This document shows, piece by piece, positions 1 through 9,725 of a stretch of 55,621 nucleotides of DNA. The notes beneath the pieces are model-generated. The model made no database searches. It was not told the origin of the DNA and saw nothing but the letters and a program-made list of their open reading frames with translations. Position numbers and translations under genes: made by a program. Origin of the DNA: Triparma columacea (lineage: Eukaryota; Sar; Bolidophyceae; Parmales; Triparmaceae); the NCBI GenBank assembly GCA_030267965.1, contig BRYA01000305.1, positions 31,733-87,353 of the forward strand. The letters run 5' to 3'. The stretch's first letter is position 1. Every line of letters begins with the position of its first letter.

Positions 1-40
1 CTTGCTAATAGGAAAGGCTGTGTTGTTCCATCAATAAACA

Positions 41-2058
41 TCACCCCTTAACAACGGCAATGGGTTTAAGCTTTGCAACCTTTTCGCTGATCCCCGCCTC
101 GTGGCATGTATTGACCACCTCCGTTACATCCTTATAGCTCTCCGGCGCCTCCTCCATCACGAGTTTCGGGCTGGCCACCCTGATGCTGATCCCCTGGCTC
201 TGCAGGTTGTCCAAAACGTCCGTGTAGCTAAGCTGCCTCCTGCTCTTGCTCCTGCTCTGCGCCCTCCCCGCCCCGTGGCACGTGCTCCCGAACGTCTCCT
301 CCATCCCTTTCTGCGTCCCCGCCAGCACGTAGCTGCACGTCCCCATGGTCCCCCCCACAAGTACCGGCTGACCCGTATGCTGGTAGTCCACTGGGATACA
401 AGGGTGGTGGGGGGGGAAGGCACGGGTGGCGCCCTTGCGGTGGACGAGGAGGGTCTTGAGGGATCCGGATACCATGTGCTGCTCGACCTTGGCGATGTTG
501 TGGCTGACGTCGTAGACTACCTCCATACCCAAATCGTCAGGGGTGGAGTCAAACATCTTGGCGAAAGTTTGCCTAAGGGACGGCCAGAAGGGTTGGGGGG
601 GGGGAGGGGGGGGGGGGGTTAGTTCAAAGCAGCATCGGTATACTATATTATTATATTATAGTTCCCTCTCCCCCTCCTCCTCTTTCTTCCTTCCTCCCCT
701 CACCTTGCCAAGAAAGTCATGGCGCTCCTATTAACCCACGCATAGTTCGCCGCCGCAGCCATGCTCCCCAGGTAGTTCTGTCCCTCCCTGCTCTGTATCT
801 TCGCGCACGCCAGTTGCCTATCGTTGACTACGATCCCGTCCCTTGCCATGGCCCTCTCCATCTCCACCAGAGCGTCAGTGGCAACCTGGTGACCGAGGCC
901 ACGGGAACCGGAGTGGATCATAACGACGACCTGGCCCCGTGTAAGTCCCATCCGGGAGGCCTTCCACTTGTCGCAGACCTCGTCAACCACCTGGATCTCG
1001 CAGTAGTGGTTCCCCGCCCCCAGCGTCCCCAGCTGTGGTAGTCCCCTCTTCTTAGCCCTCCTGCTTACGAGCCTCGGGTCGGCCTGGAGCATCCTGCCGT
1101 ACTCCTCGCAGTGCTCCTTGTCCTCGGCCCAGGCGTAGCCCTCCCTCAGGGACCAGTCCATGCCGAGCTCCATGGCGTCGTCGAGGTCCTTGGCGGTCGT
1201 TGGGATAACCCCTTTGCTACCGACGCCTACGGGGATGTGGTCGAAGAGGGACTGGGCTAGCTGCTCCCTCTTGTCCTTAACGTCGTCGTAGAAAAGGTTC
1301 GTCCTGAGCAGCCTTACCCCGCAGTTTATGTCGAACCCGACGCCACCGGGGGAGACGATGGACGAGGGGTCGTTCATGTCAAAGGCGGCGACGTTGCCGA
1401 TGGAGAAACCGTAGCCGGAGTGGACGTCGGGCATGGCGAGGGAGGCGCGGACTATACCGGGGAGGGCGGCTACGTTGGCAATCTGCTGGACTGCAGGGAT
1501 GAAACCAGTGAAACCTATTTTAGGATGAGAATGAGAGAAAGCGAAAGGTTTGTGAGGGGTTAGGGCGAGTGGGGGGTGCGGTGAGCGAAGCGAACCGCTG
1601 AAGGGGTTTGGGGTGGGGGCTAATGTTGCGTCCAATGTTGGGTCCAATGTTGGGTCCTTTGTTTGGCCTTTTCGCCCATTCTTCATGCTAAACCCACCCC
1701 CGCCCGTGTTGAGTATTCGTGGTCTATTGGGGTAACCTCCTGTCTCCTGTTGGGGTAACATAACAAATTTCCTCCCCTGTCCCCCACCCCTTGTTCACCC
1801 ACCTGTTTCCGAGGAGCACGACTGCTGAAGTTCTGAGAGCATGAGTGCCTCGAGTCTATGGTTGACGTAGAATATCCCGGGAACCGTCTGGTTGGGCGTA
1901 AATCCTGGCGCTATCTGCCAGGTGTTGGGAGTAAGCTTGGTTATGTATTTCATGGACTCCTCGTAGGTCCTGACGATACGAGGGCGGACTGTGGTTTGTG
2001 TGGGTTGGGAAGGGATGCCTGTTGGGGCTCCACAGTCAGCAGACATTATGGATGACAT
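41..2058 (-). CDS. rtcB: RNA-splicing ligase RtcB (tRNA ligase, HSPC117-type)
   Basis: Joins 2',3'-cyclic-phosphate and 5'-OH RNA ends using GTP and Mn2+; in eukaryotes it seals spliced tRNA halves. Exons in transcript order: 2058-1803, 1514-704, 572-41; the phases agree and give 532 codons, about 27 residues longer than the human protein at the N-terminus. Family motifs are intact in order: [16 protein letters not shown] (metal-binding Cys), [46 protein letters not shown], and [15 protein letters not shown], which holds the His that takes up GMP. The C-terminus IAVVKG* matches the family end. The start is the first ATG of exon 1, divergent from the RING gene. Intron 1 (1515-1802) contains the GCGAAGCGA-type motif seen in other introns; intron 2 (573-703) has a C-rich pyrimidine tract before its acceptor. 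Identification is very secure; splice sites are inferred. Confidence 0.95.
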
Positions 2059-2330
2059 CGTTTATTTGTGGGTGAAAATGTGGCAAAATGTTGGCTGGAT
2101 CGAGGGGTGATTGATGACTTTGCTTATATTTTGTTGGGGTTTGAGTTTAGGTGCATTAAAATGGCATGCAAATGGTTGTTTTGTGTGTCTTTGGTTGCGG
2201 CTTGAGTAGATCTGCAGTACTGGCTGTATGAAGAAATGGAAGAAAGGGAAGAAATGGAATCAGGGAGAAAACCAGAATTCCAATAATATCCCCATTTTCA
2301 CACCTTAACGCTCATCAAATACAATTTGAG
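2059..2330. other. Divergent intergenic region, rtcB / RING gene
   Basis: This 272-bp stretch separates two divergently transcribed genes and must hold both promoters and 5' UTRs. I see no clear TATA box, RNA gene or repeat in it. Confidence 0.5.
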
Positions 2331-3814
2331 ATGAATATGAAGAATAGTATAGCTATCATATTCCCCATATTCTCTTTCATACACTTAATAACGCATGTAA
2401 GTCAACAGAACCATTTCAATCACAGCGCCCAATCCACAGAACACCACCAATTTATCACAAAAACAACCACTAGAGAGACCTGCAAGACCAGGGAGTACTC
2501 TCCCACCGACGTTGTCATGGATCTCCCCCCGACCGAGTCCTCACCCACAGAGTCCTCCCCCCTCTACACAGGTATCAGCCACCATGCAGTACAACTACCT
2601 TGATTCCACCTACACCCTCCTCTCCCAGCCCGGCATGTTAGGTCCTAGTTACGCGTTAACCGGTGACTACATAGGTATCCTAACCTCAGATCCTTCAAAC
2701 CCTTACCTCTCCACTTCCTTCTCGACCTCCGTAACCTCCTGGTCCGACACTCGTACATCATCAGAAAAAGCCTCCGGTTTAAAGTACATGCTATTAGCCC
2801 AGCGAGGTCCCTCCGGTAACGCTGCCCTATCGTCGTTCCAGGTAAAGCAGTCGAACGCCAAGACGTACTCTGAGTCTTGCGGTGGTTGCGTGGGTGGGGT
2901 TATCGTGTACGATAACGTCGAGGAGTACCTATTACCTGTAATGGTTGGGGATGGGGACGGGAAGGAGGAGAAGGATATAGGTATGATCATGGTCGGGATG
3001 GACGACGGGAGAGATATGGTGGAGAGGGCTAAGGAGGTAGAGGGGATTGTAGTGCACTGGAATGGGGAGGGGGTTAATAACCTGGTGAGAACACCGAGTA
3101 CTGACTATGAGCAACATTCGGCGAACCGAGTACTGACTATTCGCAACATTCGCCTTCCTCACTCTCTTCTCTCAGCCAATCGACCCTGGGGAGTGGATGT
3201 ACGTTGTGATAACTGGTGTGTTTGCAATCTTCGGTAGTTTGTTCTGTCTTTTCGTCTGCGTTCGCGCCGGTGTCGGTGGGCGCAGGTTCGGTGGTGTTGG
3301 GTCTGACGATGATAGGGGTGATTTGGGGGCCGCAAGGAAGTGCAAAGAGGAAGAGGTGGAAGCGCTGAAGGAGGTTACGTTCAAGGCGGGGGACGAGGAG
3401 GAAGGGAGGGAAGAGGGAGGGAGGGGGGAGGAGGGGACGAGGATGACGAACGACAGACTCCTAGACTGCTACAGACAGATTAGCTGCCCGGTCTGCCTGG
3501 AGGACTACGAGCAGGGGGAACAGCTGAAGGTGTTGGGGTGTGGACACTTCTTCCATAAGGAGTGCATAGGGAAGTGGCTGACGGGGGTTAGGGGGGAGTG
3601 CCCGGTATGCAAGCACAGGGTCGGGGGGTGCAGGGGGGGGGGCTACAGGGGAGACCCTATAATGAACGATATCATCAACGAACGGAGGAGGGAAAGTGAG
3701 GAGGAACAGGAAGAGGAGGGGGGAGGGCAGGAAGAGGAAAACAGGGAAGTGGAGAGACCGGAACCCAACAACCTCACACCGCTTCTCGGGGACAGGAACG
3801 GCGGAGGACGGTGA
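2331..3814 (+). CDS. PA-TM-RING-H2 E3 ubiquitin ligase
   Basis: Probable endomembrane ubiquitin ligase of the RNF13/GRAIL layout. Exons 2331-2396, 2572-3084 and 3176-3814 join in phase and give a signal-peptide-like start (MNMKNSIAIIFPIFSFIHL), a luminal protease-associated-like domain, a TM segment (VVITGVFAIFGSLFCLFVC), an acidic linker, and a RING-H2 finger with CPVC, CGHFFH and CPVC as zinc ligands (C3H2C3). The tail is Glu-rich. The first intron is the least sure: its donor GTAAGT and acceptor CAG restore frame and add the signal peptide, but an ATG in a good context at 2584 could instead start a protein without a leader. The second intron (3085-3175) contains a tandem duplication of about 32 bp. 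The RING assignment is secure; the substrate is unknown. Confidence 0.85.
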
Positions 3815-3884
3815 AAATGTAATAGTAGATTTGACACTTTTCTGGGAAAAACATGGGGCCAGACCACCACTTAATTAGGCTTCC

Positions 3885-4370
3885 TTAAGCGGTCCTGAGG
3901 ATGATGTGAAGTCCCGAGTCCGTGCTGACGATGTCCGACATCTCCCCAACCTTGAGTGCGAACGTAGCATCCTCAAACGGTTTCTGCATGGCCCCCCTAC
4001 CGAATGCTCCCAGGTCCCCGCCGTTCGCGTACGACCCGCAGTCCGAGCGCTTGGCTGCAGCCTCGGCGAACTCGGCCTCAGTGCAACCCGAGAGGGAACT
4101 GAGGATGGAAGTTATCTCTGACATTGCAGAGGAGGGGGTCAGGGTGATCTCCTGGTTCGTGCGCCGGGAGATGGGGTTGCGGGAACCTGTGTTCTTGCAT
4201 AGGAGGTGACGCTAAGGGCGGAGGGGGGTCAGAATGTCTTAGGCGGGGAGGGATTCGTCGGGGGAAGGGGTGTTTGGAAGATATTATCAACATTAATTGG
4301 ATTTTAGAGCGGTGGAGGTGGATTTCGAAGTCAAAGACGAGGAACGTACAGCTTGGACGGTTTCAGACAT
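3885..4370 (-). CDS. Pin1-type parvulin peptidyl-prolyl isomerase (no WW domain)
   Basis: Isomerises phospho-Ser/Thr-Pro bonds. Exons 4370-4350 (only 7 codons) and 4211-3885 join in phase 0 and give 115 residues, the size of plant Pin1 homologues, which also lack the WW domain. The spliced start [18 protein letters not shown] aligns with the first strand of the parvulin fold, where SRN/SRR marks the phosphate-binding loop. Later motifs are [31 protein letters not shown] and the family end [11 protein letters not shown]. The 138-bp intron has donor GTACGT and a C-rich acceptor. Without the tiny first exon the protein would lack its first beta strand, so I prefer the spliced model. The 5' end faces the first MYND gene 105 bp away. 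Confidence 0.9.
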
Positions 4371-4475
4371 CTTGGATCTAAGAAGAGAAATTTGGACAAG
4401 GGGCCAATTTTACTTTCAAGGTTTCACATCGTAATTTGCTGCATAAACTTACACTTGTGATAGGTTCGCTCAATA

Positions 4476-5648
4476 ATGGAATCACAATCAGAGGTACAAT
4501 CGTCGCACAATTCATCAGAGACCACAAATGTTGCATCTCGTTTGGACGATTTGCAGCAGTTGTGCTTGAACTGGGCTGGTGACCAAGACTGGGATCGCAT
4601 CAAGGGGTATGCCAAGGAACATGGTCCTGAGGTTTTGTTAGGCGTTTATACAAACATGATGGATGGGAAGTTGACGGTAGCTTCAGTCCTCACAAGAGCC
4701 TCATATCACAATAATGTTGAGATGGTGAAGCTTACCTTAGAGGCCGGCTTCGACAACAAGGAATCCATGTACATTGCCGCACAGATGGCAATGAAGAAAA
4801 GTGACAATTCAACAATCTTGAGATTGCTCTTAGAACATGGACTTGACCCTAATGTGGACCTACGACTCGATGGGGTGGTGAAAAACTTTTCCAACCTTTT
4901 GGTGCTTGCTACCGACAGGGGACACATTGATCAGGCCATAGCACTTCTCGATCATGGAGCAAATGTGAACAAGACAATGGTTGACTCTAATGGACATGTT
5001 CTTTCACCACTTACTCGTACTTTCAGTTATGGAGCACACGACATATGCAGGCTGTTTCTCACGCGCGGTGCTATTCCAACTACCGACGACGTGTATTGGG
5101 TGTATCGTCATTGCCTCTACGCGTGCAAAGGAGAACACCCTAACCTTAGTAGAGATGTCGCGATAAAGATGTTCACAACATTTCTTCGTCTCGGAAAGCC
5201 CGATTCTGACGTAGTTCCAGAAAAAGTCGATTCTTTCGCATTATCCCATCCTTCCTATCGCGATCTTACAATCACCAACATCACGAAACATTACCTTCAA
5301 GGCCGTCCCTTCTGCTGCTTTGTTTGCGAGGCTCTAACTGCCAAGGAGCGTGACAAGCTCCTTATGTGTCCCTGCCGCACTGTCGCTTACTGCTCGAAGG
5401 ATTGCCAGGTCAAGCACTGGAGGGAGCACAGGGTGCAATGCACGGGACCGCTGAACGAAAGGGGGGAGAGTGAGGCAATGGTCAAGAAAAGATCCAAGAC
5501 AGGGAAGGGAGCGGCGGCGGGAGCAACGGATGCGGGAGTATCGGATGTGGGAGTAGCGGATGTGGGAGTAGCGGAAGGAGCAGTTGCAACGGGGAAGAAT
5601 GGCAAGAAGGGCAAGAAGGGCAAGAAGGGTAGGGGTAAGAAGAAGTGA
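4476..5648 (+). CDS. Ankyrin-repeat / MYND zinc-finger protein, copy 1
   Basis: Single-exon gene of 390 residues, the most upstream of a tandem family. The N-terminus (MESQSEVQSSHNSSETTN) is shared with copies 2 and 4. Ankyrin-like helices follow, for example NVEMVKLTLEAGFDN, ILRLLLEHGLDPN and ALLDHGANVNK. Near residues 275-315 is a MYND finger: CCFVC, CPC, YCSKDCQ and HWREHRVQC supply the Cys/His ligands. The tail has GVADVG-type repeats and ends in a Lys/Gly-rich run, possibly for nuclear or nucleic-acid contact. MYND fingers normally bind proline-rich partners; no enzyme domain is seen. Function is unknown. Confidence 0.85.
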   Translation: MESQSEVQSSHNSSETTNVASRLDDLQQLCLNWAGDQDWDRIKGYAKEHGPEVLLGVYTNMMDGKLTVASVLTRASYHNNVEMVKLTLEAGFDNKESMYIAAQMAMKKSDNSTILRLLLEHGLDPNVDLRLDGVVKNFSNLLVLATDRGHIDQAIALLDHGANVNKTMVDSNGHVLSPLTRTFSYGAHDICRLFLTRGAIPTTDDVYWVYRHCLYACKGEHPNLSRDVAIKMFTTFLRLGKPDSDVVPEKVDSFALSHPSYRDLTITNITKHYLQGRPFCCFVCEALTAKERDKLLMCPCRTVAYCSKDCQVKHWREHRVQCTGPLNERGESEAMVKKRSKTGKGAAAGATDAGVSDVGVADVGVAEGAVATGKNGKKGKKGKKGRGKKK

Positions 5649-5938
5649 ACGAAACAATACAGGAATGCGGCGGCTATAAGCAAATTTTCATAATTCTATG
5701 TACATCAAATCGCTTATCTTTTATTGCGATTAGCGTGAGAATGAACAATTTATTATTTCTCCAACTAATTTTGTCTCCACTTGCTTCAACACGAAGATGA
5801 AACTTTCTCAGAGGTGGACTCCAATATTAGCACTTACACGACACTTCTGCCTAAGTGGAGTACTTACAAGGCTTTGTTGATCACTTTCACATCGTAATTT
5901 ACCGCTATAACTTACACTTGGGGTAGTTTCGCTAAAAA

Positions 5939-7111
5939 ATGGAATCACAATCAGAGGTACAATCGTCACACAATTCATCAGAGACCACAAATGTGACAGT
6001 ATCTAGTTGGGACGATTTGACAGACGGTCAGCAGTTGTGCTTGGAATGGGCGCGCGACCAAGACTGGGATCGCATCAAGGGGTATGCCAAGGAACATGGT
6101 CCTGAGGTTTTGTTCGGCGCTTATAACAAGCAAATTGTTGAGGAAGTATGGAGAGTAGTTTCAGTCCTCGCATGGGCCTCATTTCACCAAAACGTTGAGA
6201 TAGTCAAGCTTATATTAGACACCGGCTTCGACAACAAGGAAGCCATGTACAATGCCGCACATTTATCGATAAAGAAGACGAAGAATAGTGACAATTCAAC
6301 AATATTGATATTGCTCTTACAACATGGACTTGACCCTAATATAGACATGCGAGTCGAAGGGGAGAGGGGAGACTCTTCCAACCTTTTGATGGCTGCTACT
6401 GCTGTGGGACACATTGATCACGCCATAGTACTTCTCGATCATGGAGCAAATGTGAACAAGACAGTGGTTGACCCTAATGGAATTGTTGCTTCACCACTTA
6501 CTTGTAGTATGAGTTATGGAGAAAACGACATATGCAGGCTGTTTTTCGCGCGCGGTGCTATTCCAACCACCAACGATATGGATAATGTGTTTAGGGATTG
6601 CCTCTGTGCGTGCAAAGGAGAACACCCCAAACTTAGTAGAGATGTCGCAATAAAGATGTTCGCAACATTTCTTCATCTCGGAAAGCCCGATTCTGACGTA
6701 GTTCGAGAAAAATTCAATTCTTTCCATCCTTTCTATCACGATCCTACAATCACCAACATCACGAAACAGTACCTTCAAGGCCGTCCCTTCTGCTGCTTTG
6801 TTTGCGAGGCTCTTACTGCCAAGGAGCGTGACAAGCTCCTAATGTGTCCCTGTCGCACTGTCGCCTACTGCTCGAAGGAGTGCCAGCTCAAGCACTGGAG
6901 GGAGCACAAGGTGCTATGCACGGGACCGCTGAACGAAAGGGGGGAGAGTGAGGCAATGGTCAAGAAAAGATCCAAGACAGGGAAGGGAGTGGCGGTGGGA
7001 GGAGTGGATGTGGGAGTAGCGGATGTGGGAGTAGCGGAAGGAGCAGGTGTGACGGGGAAGAATGGCAAGAAGGGCAAGAAGGGCAAGAATAGTAGGGGTA
7101 AGAAGAAGTGA
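5939..7111 (+). CDS. Ankyrin-repeat / MYND zinc-finger protein, copy 2
   Basis: Paralogue of copy 1, also 390 residues and intronless. The first ~25 residues and the MYND region (CCFVCEALTAKERDK, YCSKECQLKHWREHK) are almost unchanged, while the ankyrin part differs more (WRVVSVLAWASFHQNVEIVK, LLLQHGLDPNIDMR). The tail has fewer GVADVG repeats and ends in a Lys/Gly run. Greater divergence in the ankyrin half than in the zinc finger suggests that partner specificity is what varies between copies. Confidence 0.85.
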   Translation: MESQSEVQSSHNSSETTNVTVSSWDDLTDGQQLCLEWARDQDWDRIKGYAKEHGPEVLFGAYNKQIVEEVWRVVSVLAWASFHQNVEIVKLILDTGFDNKEAMYNAAHLSIKKTKNSDNSTILILLLQHGLDPNIDMRVEGERGDSSNLLMAATAVGHIDHAIVLLDHGANVNKTVVDPNGIVASPLTCSMSYGENDICRLFFARGAIPTTNDMDNVFRDCLCACKGEHPKLSRDVAIKMFATFLHLGKPDSDVVREKFNSFHPFYHDPTITNITKQYLQGRPFCCFVCEALTAKERDKLLMCPCRTVAYCSKECQLKHWREHKVLCTGPLNERGESEAMVKKRSKTGKGVAVGGVDVGVADVGVAEGAGVTGKNGKKGKKGKNSRGKKK

Positions 7112-7253
7112 ACGAATACAGTAATGCGGCAGCTATAAGCATTTTTTCAGAATTCTATGTACATCAAATTGCTTATCTTTTATTGCGATTAGCGTGAGAA
7201 TGAACAATTTCATATTTCTCCCAACTAATTTTGTCCCCTCAATTTCGACTCCT

Positions 7254-8116
7254 GGCTTACTCGAGAATTATGCCCGTTTTCTGCCCATTTGTGACCTGCT
7301 GACCAATATGTAAGTTCCCGACCGTATTGGGAAGATTGATTGGTATCGGGACGACCGTGACGGGCGTGCAGGCCGAGAAAGCTAAATAAAGGTCTCAGAC
7401 GTTGCCGAGGAGGTGAATAATTGGGGGAAAACTGATCATGTGTGACCAAGTAAAGGAGGAAAAATGACCTTTAAATTCAGGATTTTGCTTTTATGTCGGA
7501 CTAATTCGCGGTCCTAAAGGATTGACCGGCGAGATAATAGGATCATTATGCAGGAACTTGCTTTAGGACCGCGAATTATCACTTGCTAACCCCCATTTCA
7601 CCTACCAGGAGAGCCCCGATGCCTACCAAACCAAGGTTTACAATGTAATTGAGTCCTTGCAGGCTCTAGGTCGATCCCAACCTTTATATTTATTACTATT
7701 ATGGTATTCATAGTACGAAAAATACAAATAAATGTCGTTCACTCCATTAAAATAAAAAAATCAGAACAAACCATGTGTGCTTCTATATCAAATTTAGATA
7801 CTTTTACGACCTCTGAAATCAATTGCGAAAGTACCCCGCGAAAGCGCCGCTATATTCCTACCGATAGTTGCGCCCTCTTGGGCCTCAAAATCCCTTCCTC
7901 TTTCAGCCAAGGATTATGGGCCACCGACCCGGCAAGTTGAAGGTAAAAATAAAAGACATGTAGGCGCGAAGCGCCAGGTTTTTACATTGGAATGCTCTCA
8001 TTATTACTCAAGTAAGCGACATATAGTATATTCGAACGTTCTTATTCACGTTGTAAGGTGTGAGGTCTCTCTCACTTTTTGCCTGAGAAAACAGGGGCAT
8101 AATTCTCGAGTAAGCC
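7254..8116. mobile_element. Non-autonomous DNA transposon-like element with terminal inverted repeats
   Basis: The ends are a perfect 22-bp inverted repeat beginning GGCTTACTCGAGAATTATGC, with a shared GTTTTCT just inside. The left copy is at 7254-7275 and the right copy at 8095-8116. CCT flanks both ends (7251-7253 and 8117-8119), a possible 3-bp target-site duplication. The equivalent spacers between units 1-2 and 3-4 of the MYND array lack this segment, and removing it restores the normal unit length. No transposase-like frame is present, so any movement would need an enzyme supplied elsewhere. The superfamily is not assigned. Confidence 0.75.
7502..7578. repeat. 77-bp perfect stem-loop inside the TIR element
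   Basis: TAATTCGCGGTCCTAAAG at 7502-7519 is exactly the reverse complement of 7561-7578, with a 41-bp loop. It lies inside the 7254-8116 element and could be a smaller nested insertion or a structural part of it. Confidence 0.8.
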
Positions 8117-8270
8117 CCTGCTTCCAAGAAGAAACTTTCTCAGAGGTGGACTCCAATATTAGCACTTACACGACACTTCTGCCTAAGTGGAGTACTTACA
8201 AGGCTTTGTTGATCACTTTCACGTCGTAATTTGCTGCATAAACTTACACTTGTGATAGGTTCGCGCAAAA

Positions 8271-9432
8271 ATGGGAATCACAATCAGAGGTACAATCGTC
8301 GCACAATTCATCAGAGACCACAAATGCGACAGTAAATAGTTGGGACGATTTGACAGAAGGTCAACAGCGCTGCTTGAATTGGGCTGGGTCGCAAGACTGG
8401 GACCTCATCAAGGGGTATGTCAAGGAACATGGTCCTGAGGTTTTGTTAGGCGTTTGTTCAATGCTTGTTGATGAGAGGAATTCGATAGCATCAGTCCTCA
8501 CAATCGCCTCTGGTTACGATAATGTTGAGATGGTCAAGCTTACCTTAAACGCCGGCTTCGACGACAAGAAAGCCATGTTCTTTGCCGCAGATAAATCAAT
8601 GAAGAATAGTGACAATTCAACAATCTTGAGATTGCTCTTAGAACATGGACTTGACCCTAATGAGGACCTACGATTCGAAGGGGTGGCGGAAAACTGTTCC
8701 AACCTTTTGGTGATTGCTATTTTTTTGGGACACATTGATCAGGCCATAGCACTTCTCGATCATGGAGCAAATGTGAACAAGACAGACGTTACCTCTAATG
8801 GAAGTGTTGTATCACCACTTACTAGTGCCTTCTGTTTTGGAGCACACGACTTATGTAAGCTGTTTCTCACGCGCGGTGCTATTCCAACCACCAACGACGT
8901 GGAAAATGTGTTTTGTAATTGCTTCGGAGCGTGCAAAGGAGAACACCCTAACATTAGTAGAGATGTCGCAAGAAAGATGTTCGCAACATTTCTTCATCTC
9001 GGAAAGCCCGATTCCGACGTAGTTCGAGACAAATTCAATTCTTTCCATCCTTCCAATCGCGATCCTACAATCACCAACATCACGAAACATTACATTCAAG
9101 GCCGTCCCTTCTGCTGCTTTGTTTGCGAGGCTCTAACTGCCAAGGAGCGTGACAAGCTCCATATGTGTCCCTGCCGCAACGTCGCCTACTGCTCGAGGGA
9201 GTGCCAGCTCAAGCACTGGAGGGAACACAAGGTGCAATGCACCGGACCGCTGAACGAAAGGGGTGAGAGTGAGGCAATGGTCAAGAAAAGATCAAAGACA
9301 GGGAAGGGAGCGGCGGCGGGAGGAGCGGATGTTGGAGTAGCGGATGTGGGAGTAGCGGAAGGAGCAGTTGCAACGGGGAAGAAAGGCAAGAAGGGGAAGA
9401 GGGGCAAGAATGGTAGGGGTAAGAAGAAGTGA
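8271..9432 (+). pseudogene. Ankyrin/MYND copy 3, start codon lost by 1-bp insertion
   Basis: The sister genes start ATGGAATCACAATC; here it reads ATGGGAATCACAATC. The extra G puts the ATG out of frame and translation would stop at TAG 8337-8339 after 22 codons. The old frame is otherwise open to 9432, with ankyrin repeats and an intact MYND finger (CCFVCEALTAKERDK, YCSRECQLKHWREHK) and the Lys/Gly tail. The first in-frame ATG is at 8461 and would drop about 63 residues. The 863-bp element lies about 150 bp upstream of the start. It may be a young pseudogene, an N-terminally truncated gene, or a base-call error in a G run. Confidence 0.75.
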
Positions 9433-9725
9433 ACGAATACAGTAATGCGGTGGCTATAAGCAATTTTTCAGAATTCTATGTACATCAAATTGCTTATTTT
9501 TTAGCGATTAGCGTGAAAATGAACAATTTCATATTTCTCCAAACTCATTTTGTCCCCTCCTCTCGTCCAGATCTCGACTCCAAGAAGAAACTTTCTCAGA
9601 GGTGGACTCCAATATTAGCACCTACACAACACTTCTGCCTAAGTGGAGTACTTTCAAGGCTTGTTGATCACTTTCACGTCGTAATTTGCTGCATAAACTT
9701 ACACTTGTGATAGGTTCGCGCAAAA

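Noticed and set aside
8350..9432. Calling MYND copy 3 as an intact gene from the TTG codon at 8350
   Set aside because: Nuclear genes rarely start at TTG, and the sister genes show the true ATG position, broken here by one base.
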